Source: Crotalaria pallida (Eukaryota; Streptophyta; Magnoliopsida; Fabales; Fabaceae). Taken from it: a stretch of DNA of 64,000 nt. The notes below the pieces were generated by a model. It worked only from the letters and a program-made list of their open reading frames with translations, made no database searches and was not told where the DNA came from. Below are positions 57,417 to 64,000 of the stretch, one piece after another (the stretch's first letter is position 1; each line of letters starts with the position of its first letter). The stretch is from positions 10,436,501 to 10,500,500 of the forward strand of contig CM075652.1 in the NCBI GenBank assembly GCA_037953625.1, given 5' to 3'. A program made the translations under genes and the position numbers.

Positions 57417-60400
57417 TATTTAGTACATGCATGTGATGATCTAGGTTAGTTTATTTTGACTCTTGATTTTTTAGTTTAAGAAGCTTGATCTTTATTTCTA
57501 GATGTGATGCATGTTGAAATTGAATTAAAGAAGATTGTTTTCAAAAAAAAAAAAAAAACTTTATTAATTCCGTTTTTGAAAAATAAAATAAGTGATGGAT
57601 TGATTTTTATGTTGATTTGTATGTAGGTGTGTATTTTTAATTATCATGAGAAGGAATGCATGAATAAGTTTGTTGACCAAAGTGTTATGCTGAAATTAGG
57701 AATGTGTGTGTTTCTAACTTGGATAGATGATGAGTATGTGTGTCTAATAATTCTGGGATTTTGTCACTACCTTAAGTATGTTAAAATAAGCTTCTTTGAA
57801 TTTTTGTATGATTTTTTGAATTGATTTCCTATTTTTATAAGAGCAAACCTTGTGAAAATGATTTTCTGAAAATGAGCTTTTCAGTTTAAAGATGAAAATA
57901 ATTTTCGAACTTGTGCTGCTCTAAATTGTTTGAAATTTTTATGGTTGCTTCCTGGACATCTCTATATGTTCTCTATAAAATTTGAAGAGATTTGGAGTTG
58001 AATTGATATTTTTAAGAAAGGAAAAACAGTGGACCACTTGGTTCAGATTTTCTGGACTTAGTGATGAATTTAATTGGAAAAATATAATTTTCACAACTCC
58101 AAATATTCTGAAAATTTTATGAGATAGTCTTAACTGTATAAGGAAGACTTATACCAAATTTTGTGCAATTTGGAATTGAAAAACTATTTTTAATAATGTC
58201 GTTTTTGCCTCTGACCAGCAACAGTACCATGTTGCTCTTCATGCAAAATCTAATTTGAAACCTAGTTTAGGATTGTTTAAATGACTTGAAATTTTTATAT
58301 GATGAACTTTGGTATGTATGTGAATATTCTGGAAATTTTGAAGATTAAACAAATTGATTTGATTTAGTTTTGGATTTTATCTTGTGTGTTTTACTTGTAA
58401 TCACACTAAGTTTTATTTGAATGTTTTTGATGAGTGTGAACTTTTATGCTTGATGCTATGACTTGGTTGACTTGCATGATAATCATGTTGTCTTGATATG
58501 ATTGAATGAGTGATTGTTTGATAACATGTTTAGGTTATGCTTGAATGAATTATTTAATCAAAGTATTGTGTTTGATTTTGTAATTGGTTTAAAAAGTAAT
58601 TGGTTTTGAAATAGTCTAGCTTTGATTTAATTAAAGAACCTTAAACTTAGTGGTTGCTGCCCTTAATTCATTTCACAATGTTAAGTTTTAAAAATAAAAT
58701 CGTTTAAGTGTTTATTGTATAACAAAGTCTTACATGAACAAAAGTTAAGTTTTTCGGTGTTTTTGAGTTTTGGTTAATGGCTGTCCGGAACGGACCAGCA
58801 GCCAAAACTAATGATTTTAAATCGTTTTGTCAATTGTTTTAGAAATATTTTTAAGATATTTAAAGTATTTTCAAAAGCCGAATTTGATTTGAACAAGTTT
58901 TAACGTTTTGCGATCTTCCGACGAGAAATAAAAAGAGTTTTCCAAAAACGAGCTATAATCCTAAGTAGGACGATTATTTAAGATAGACTTATAATGTTAG
59001 CATCGTCTATTTAGTACAAGGTGCGCATAAGTCGGAAAGCGGAACGACTGACTTGTTGGGAAGGATTCGCGACGATTTCAGAAGCTGGAGATGAGGTGAG
59101 AGATGCAGTAGGCCTAGGTCATCGTGACGTGTAGACTCGGTTCTAAACTGAGTGCATCAAGTCTGATTGAGTATTTGTCATAGGTTATGCATTGCATAAT
59201 TATATGTGATCTATATGTGCTAGATGTTCATTTGTTTTGTTAAATATGTTGCATGAATAATTTTGGTTATGTATTGAATTTCTCTATGAGCATTTTGTTG
59301 AGTATATCTTGTTCTGTCTGAATGTGGGTGTGAGTGATAATGCGAATTATGAGAAAGAGTAAGACTTGAGACTGAGTAAGAAATTAAAGAAAAATAATAA
59401 GAGAAGTAAGAGATCAAAGATGAAATAAGAAAAAGGAGAAGGTTATAAGAAATGAATGAGAAAGAGGATGAAAAGAGATGTGATTGTGATTGGAGTTGAG
59501 ATTTGAAAGAGAATGTGGTGATGAAAGTGAGATGTGGTTTGAGTGGAAATGTGATTCCTCGTACACATTTTTGGGAGAAGCTTAGTGTTGAGTTGAGCTT
59601 GCTCCTCCATTAACACTCACCCAAAAATGTGATTTTTGAAAAAGATTTTGAAAAGAGATTTTTGAAAAACCTTTGTGAAAACAATATTTTTGTGAAGTTT
59701 TGGAAACAGTATTTTTGAAAAAGTTTTGTGAAAGGATTTATGAAATGAGGTTTCTAAAAATGTTATGTGAAGTAAAAGTTTTGGGAAATCATGTTTTTCT
59801 AAAAAGTTTTTGGTGAGATGATATTTTGAGAACAACGAGGAAAAGATGTTGAGGAAGTTGATGAGAAATGTGCTGAGAATGAGTTGTGAGAATTGTGATG
59901 ATGAGATGAAAGTGATTGAGGCCTGAGGCCATTGAGAATTTAGGGGGAAACAGTTACGTTTAGTGGTCGGGCTTCGTTGAAGGGTTGCACCAAGGACGAG
60001 CCGACTTTTAGGATTAAGCCGATAATTAAAACATTAAAACTTTAAAAGAATTAAAAGACATTTATATACGCGGTAAGGTATGAGTGTCGTATCGAAGTAG
60101 TGGAGAGGAAGATACCCCGGAGTATCTGCGGATATTCGGGTTGTGATTGCAATAGGGGAGGGTAAAGACGGTGATACGTCAAGAAGCCTTGAGTGCTATT
60201 CTAGGCGGAATGAATTCCATATGTGGTACGGGAAGATCGGTTCTATGCCGTGGTAAGTTCTGCACGATCAACTAGAATTAGTACTGTCGCCCCCTATGGC
60301 AATTCGAGAACAGTGAGAGGGACTGGAACGGGGCATTTGAGATTGCCGCTGAGAGCGTGCCTTGATATATATGTGTATTGAATTGAATTGAGGCTGAGTC

Positions 60401-61430
60401 CTCCTGGTCTGGGACCATTTGTTTGTGTGACAGCTGTCGTGCCCGCGTGGTAAAGGTCCTGTACTCCTGTTTGCTTCCGACTAGGTTGGGTGGATGACCG
60501 AGGAGATGTAGACGTGTGTGAGATCAATGAAGTGTCCCCCTCATCATTGATGCTAATCGTTTGATAAAACTTAAGAATAATGAAAGATTTCAAGAATGGA
60601 AGTATAAAGAATTTGTGAATAATTGAGAAAGATTCAAAGAAGGAAAAGCATAAGTGATTGCGAAAAGATTAAGAAAGGATGATGATAAGACTTGAAAGTT
60701 GGAAGGCTTGAGATGCCGAGTGATGTGTGTGGGATGATTGTGCAATACTTGATATGTTTTATTTATAGGTATTTCCTATGTGCTTACATGAATATATGTG
60801 TTATATGCATAGCATGAGTAGATGTCATTGCATGAGAATTTTGTAGATTCTATGCCTCTAGTTATTATTCTACCGTTTGGTCATGTTGAACTTCTGGAAT
60901 ACTGACCATCTCTCCTATCACGTTGTCATATCGGGTTGTTCCGATATCGCAATGGATAGATGGTCGGCCCTGTAGTATGAATGGCGCCTTCGCCTCGATG
61001 CGGTTTCGGCAGTGGGCTTCAGCGAAGAAGATTAGAGGTCAAGAATAGTAATAGGTAATTCCCTCGAGTACCGTATCCCTTGCAACTACTTGGTTACATT
61101 GTCATATCATTCTGTACCCCACTTGACATTTTATTGAGTATGGCTTCTGAAAGAATAAAGTCTTACAAAACAAGACTTGAAAATGTCCTCTCAAATTAGT
61201 TTTACGAAGCCAAGTTACAAAGTGTGATGTTATGTAACATCTCGGTTTGGAACTTGACTTGTGACGTGCGACATGAGAACGTTATTTAATTTCAATCAAG
61301 TTACGAAAATGTTTTTGGAACATAAAGGTTCTCATGCCCATGTCACCTTTTAAAAAAAAAATTTCCCAAAATTTTACTATATTTTGTTAAAGAGATAATG
61401 TTTTCAAGTTGCCGAAATCGGGGTGTTACA
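57417..61430 (+). other. Right arm of the giant solo LTR
   Basis: About 4 kb without a supported gene. Notable: a purine-rich stretch (~59350-59560), short degenerate repeats of GATTTTTGAAAAAG (~59630-59830), and GC-richer blocks with CGG motifs (~60960-61080) like those near plant LTR promoters. A second TGTAACATCTCGG occurs at 61234, 197 bases from the end; this stretch could be a decayed small insert. Open frames lack domains. Confidence 0.5.
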
Positions 61431-62287
61431 AGTTAACCTTCTTCCTTGGATTACAAATTAAGCAACTTGACATCGGGATTTACATTCACCAAAGCAAATA
61501 TTGCAAGGAATTGCTCAAGCGCTTTGGTATGGATTCTTGCAAAGAGGCCTCAACACTAATTAGTGCAACATGCTACATGGATAAGGACGAAAGTGGAAAA
61601 TCCATAGAGGTAACAAAATATCGTGGAATGATAGGTAGCTTATTCTATTTAACTGCTTCTAGACCCGATATCATGTTTAGTGTATGCATGTGTGCAAGAT
61701 TTCAATCAAATCCCAAAGAGTCACATTTAACCGCCGTTAAGAGAATCATGAAATACTTGGAAGGTACTACTAATACCGGATTGTGGTATCCTAGGGATGC
61801 ATTTTTAAACTTAGTAGGATATTCAGATTCCGATTTTGCGGGTTGTAAAGTGGAATGAAAAAGTACAAGGGGTACTTGCCATTTAATTGGTAGTTCACTT
61901 GTATCGTGGTTTTCTAAAAAGCAAAATTGTATCGCTTTATCAACCGCGGAAGCCGAATACATTGCGGCCGGTAGTTGTTGTGCCCAAATTCTTTGGATGA
62001 AGCAACAATTATCGGACTTTGGTTTGTTTTTGACAAAAATTCCTATTAGATGTGATAATACCTCCGCAATTAATCTTACTAAAAACCCGGTATTACACTC
62101 ACAAACAAAGCATATTGAAATACGGCATCATTTTTTACGTGATCATGTTCAAAAAGGAGATTGCATAATCGAATTTGTATCTACTTCAAATCAACTTGCC
62201 GATATTTTTACAAAACCCCTACCTAGAGATACGTTTTATTTCATTCGAAGGGAACTTGGCATTCTAGGTGAATCTACTATTGGTTAA
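61431..62287 (+). pseudogene. Copia C RT end and RNase H, one stop
   Basis: Resumes directly after the AGTTA duplication with TFFLGLQIKQLD, continuous with MMGEL at 42780. TGA at 61856-61858 replaces the CGA (Arg) seen in copy B within KVERKV; a single C-to-T change explains it. The frame then continues through the RNase H motifs (STAEAEYIA, TKHIEIRHHF) to the stop at 62287, at the same residue as in B. Confidence 0.88.
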
Positions 62288-62958
62288 GTTGTATTTGATT
62301 ATTTTTAAGGTCAATCTCTTTGTATATGCCTATTTCTATATGACTTGTTTTTGAGTAATTTTTTTTTATGTTTAAAGCTAATCATGTTTCTCTAATGTCT
62401 TGGTTATATGTGTACTCTCATGTGATTTGCTTAATATGTGCTAAATTTGTTCATGTGTTGGTTCATATGTGTTTATGTGTTTTGAATAGGTTTTACATGA
62501 GTTTTGCACAAAAGTTTTTGTTAAAACTGCATTTTTTAAGCATTTAATCGATTAAGTCATCGCATAATCGATTAAGAAAAATAGCTCTAACTGATCTTCA
62601 TCGAGTATCTGAAATTTAATCGATTAAAGCATAAAAATACACAGTCCTTAATCGATTAAAATGCAGTTTAATCGAGTATTAATCGATTAAGTAAATTTTT
62701 AATCGATTAAATACTGTGTGTTCTGAAAAATGAAAACTCATTCTTTCACATTCACGGTTTTACTTCTCCTCTTCTCTGACGCGTTTTTCTCCCAACCCCA
62801 ACGCGATTTTCATCTTCTCACACGACATTCCCACAAATTTCTTCTTAAAATCACTTGATTCTTTCCTCTACTCACTCTATTGCTCGTTTATTTCACTTTT
62901 TTTACACTAAAATCCCTAATTTTCACAAAACCCCCTTTCTAAAAACCCTAAGAGTATC
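62288..62958 (+). other. Spacer between pol and third ORF in copia C
   Basis: Collinear with 8220-8900 of copia B. About seven TTAATCGATTAA-type palindromes lie at 62540-62715. No gene. Confidence 0.65.
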
Positions 62959-64000
62959 ATGGCCTCCTCCTCTATTGGAAAGCGAAAGAAGCAATGGGTT
63001 AATCTTGATTTGGATTCGCACTACTACTCCAAGGACGTTCGGAAGGAAAGAGAGGCTGGTTTTGCAGCAAGGGGGTTTGGAATTATTCGTTTTCTGAATA
63101 TGAAGTGGCTGCAAACTCAGAGGTTTGATTGCGTTTCTCTATTTCAAGAGCAAGGGCTCACTAAGTTTCTGAATTTTAGATCAAATTATCACCCCTAGGC
63201 TTGTTAGAAAATTTTATGCAAATATGAAGGTCACTAATGGTAAATACAAGACTGTTGTTAATGGCAAATTGACAGTGATTAAACCTGCTGATTTGAATCA
63301 CCTGTTTGGATTGAGTACAACTGGAACTTTTTTGAATGATCCTAATGATGACACTTTAGTTGATGTGGACCCTGCAAATGTGTTTAAACAAACTTTGAGG
63401 TCGGGTCACAATTGGTCTAAGGGTACTAAGGGTGTTGGATTAATGAAAGTTGATTGTCGGTTATTGCTGTATGTGATTGCATATTGTTTGATGCCTAAGA
63501 CAAATCAGAATTTTAGTCAGGCTAATTCGGATGAAATAAGGATTTTTTATGGTCTTAGGAATTATGTTCCAATCAACTGGTCAAGGGTCATTATTGATAG
63601 GATGTTGTTGGCTGCTGCGTCTACTGGTTCTGCGACTCTCCCTTATGCTATGATGGTTACCCGACTTCTTGTGTTTTATGAGGTTCCTATTGATGAGGAT
63701 GAATTAGAAATTGAGGTGAATGATCAAAACTGTATTACGGCTTCTGTTTTGCGCTCTCAAGGATTACAAGAATATCCAGAGGCAAATAATTGGATGTGGA
63801 AATCGGATGTGGCCAAGATTATGGCACAACAACAGGCTGAAGAGGATTTGGCATGGCATATGGCTGAGATGGAAGCACAAGGTGGTGCTGGTCCTTCTGC
63901 TCCTCCACCTTCTGATGGTATAAATGTTGAGGATTTTATGACTTTTCCTGATGATGAACAAGAGCAACAATCCCCTCCGAGAGCTTATCCGGGCTTTGAC
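62959..64000 (+). pseudogene. Third ORF of copia C, Transposase_32-like, frameshifted, incomplete
   Basis: Starts at ATG 62959 with GKRKKQWVNLDLDSHYY, matching copia B's ORF (GKRKKQRVNLDLDSHYY). An extra C in the run at ~63190-63195 shifts the frame after NYHP. The remaining frame follows the B protein (KFYAN, LFGLST, GVGLMKVDCRLLLYVIAYC, FYEVPIDEDE) to the window edge. High similarity outside the frameshift suggests the ORF was maintained until recently. The end is outside the window. Confidence 0.82.

Larger units (their letters stand above)
42781..61430 (+). mobile_element. Giant solo LTR (LTR-like unit), Tekay-like ends, with a nested element
   Basis: The ends are TGTAACATCCCG and CGGGGTGTTACA with target duplication AGTTA. 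Removing the nested element at 47684-57059 and its duplication leaves ~9.27 kb. I find no gag, pol, primer site or polypurine tract in it. The ends have the same form as the Tekay-like LTRs in this window (TGTAACATCCC...GGTGTTACA), which would make the LTR sense the plus strand. The simplest reading is a solo LTR swollen by a ~4.2 kb tandem array. A non-coding element with internal sequence I fail to recognise is the alternative. Confidence 0.55.
39497..64000 (+). mobile_element. Copia C: Sirevirus-type element, sister of B, runs off the window
   Basis: 5' LTR, primer site, gag, internally deleted pol and third ORF on the plus strand. The coding parts are very similar to B. The copy carries a 2+ kb internal deletion (junction ~41852), an 18.65 kb insertion in RT (42781-61430) and several point defects. 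The 3' LTR is beyond 64000. The left flank is AAGGCT inside the Athila-like gag. Confidence 0.88.

Noticed and set aside
57627..57824. 65-residue frame in the right arm of the giant LTR
   Set aside because: AT-rich, no domain, no repeat partner to test conservation.
61234..61430. A 197-bp 3' LTR starting TGTAACATCTCGG
   Set aside because: The matching stretch at 42781 diverges after the first ~12 bases, so it is not a direct repeat. It is better explained as part of the LTR or a small decayed insert.
1..64000. A bacterial-style defence or biosynthetic system
   Set aside because: All coding signal is plant retrotransposon gag, pol or accessory ORF. No operon, ribosome-binding site or prokaryotic domain is present.

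Overview
The window is nuclear plant DNA built almost entirely from nested LTR retrotransposons. Evidence: Ty1/copia and Ty3/gypsy elements with primer-binding sites for plant initiator-Met tRNA (TGGTATCAGAGC) and tRNA-Asp (TGGCGCCGTTGCC), kilobase-scale LTRs, and no bacterial-type operons. Family composition (Sirevirus, Tat, Athila-like, Tekay-like) and very frequent TTAATCGATTAA motifs make a dicot, perhaps a phaseoloid legume, likely; that placement is inference. I see no intact host gene, tRNA, rRNA or CRISPR array. One short coding stub near the left end may be the start of a host gene.

Layout. 1-941: AT-rich DNA ending in a short ORF start cut by a retrotransposon. 942-5138: decayed copia element (copia-1), 3' end missing. 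5139-28423: Sirevirus-type copia 'B' on the minus strand, with a third ORF after pol. Its right LTR holds a complete young Tat gypsy element (14857-25605, TSD CAATT) and a 2.4 kb solo LTR (25867-28275, TSD ACCCA). 28424-36477: remnant of a second Tat element, split by a 5 kb non-autonomous element with Athila-type primer site (31020-35991, TSD GTCTT). 36478-39496: 5' part of an Athila-like gypsy element. 39497-64000: plus-strand Sirevirus 'C', sister of B, leaving the window inside its third ORF. Its RT gene is broken by an 18.65 kb insertion (42781-61430, TSD AGTTA). I read that as a giant solo LTR with a ~693-bp tandem array, itself split by a gag-only Tekay-like element with 3.5 kb LTRs (47684-57059, TSD TTTGG).

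Working logic. None of these elements has an undamaged gag-pol. The young Tat copy comes closest, with two in-frame stops and a late frameshift. Copies of one family were used to read damage in the other: B against C, and Tat-1 against Tat-2. Both Tat copies carry an antisense ORF of Transposase_28 type downstream of pol, with a candidate phase-1 intron at the same place. Both Sirevirus copies carry a sense ORF of Transposase_32 type downstream of RNase H.

The least explained signal is two families of clustered palindromes, TTAATCGATTAA and (T/G)CGCCTGGGCG(A/C). They occur in LTRs of unrelated element families and appear to occupy the same slot in related LTRs. All identifications come from reading motifs and comparing copies inside the window; no database search was run.
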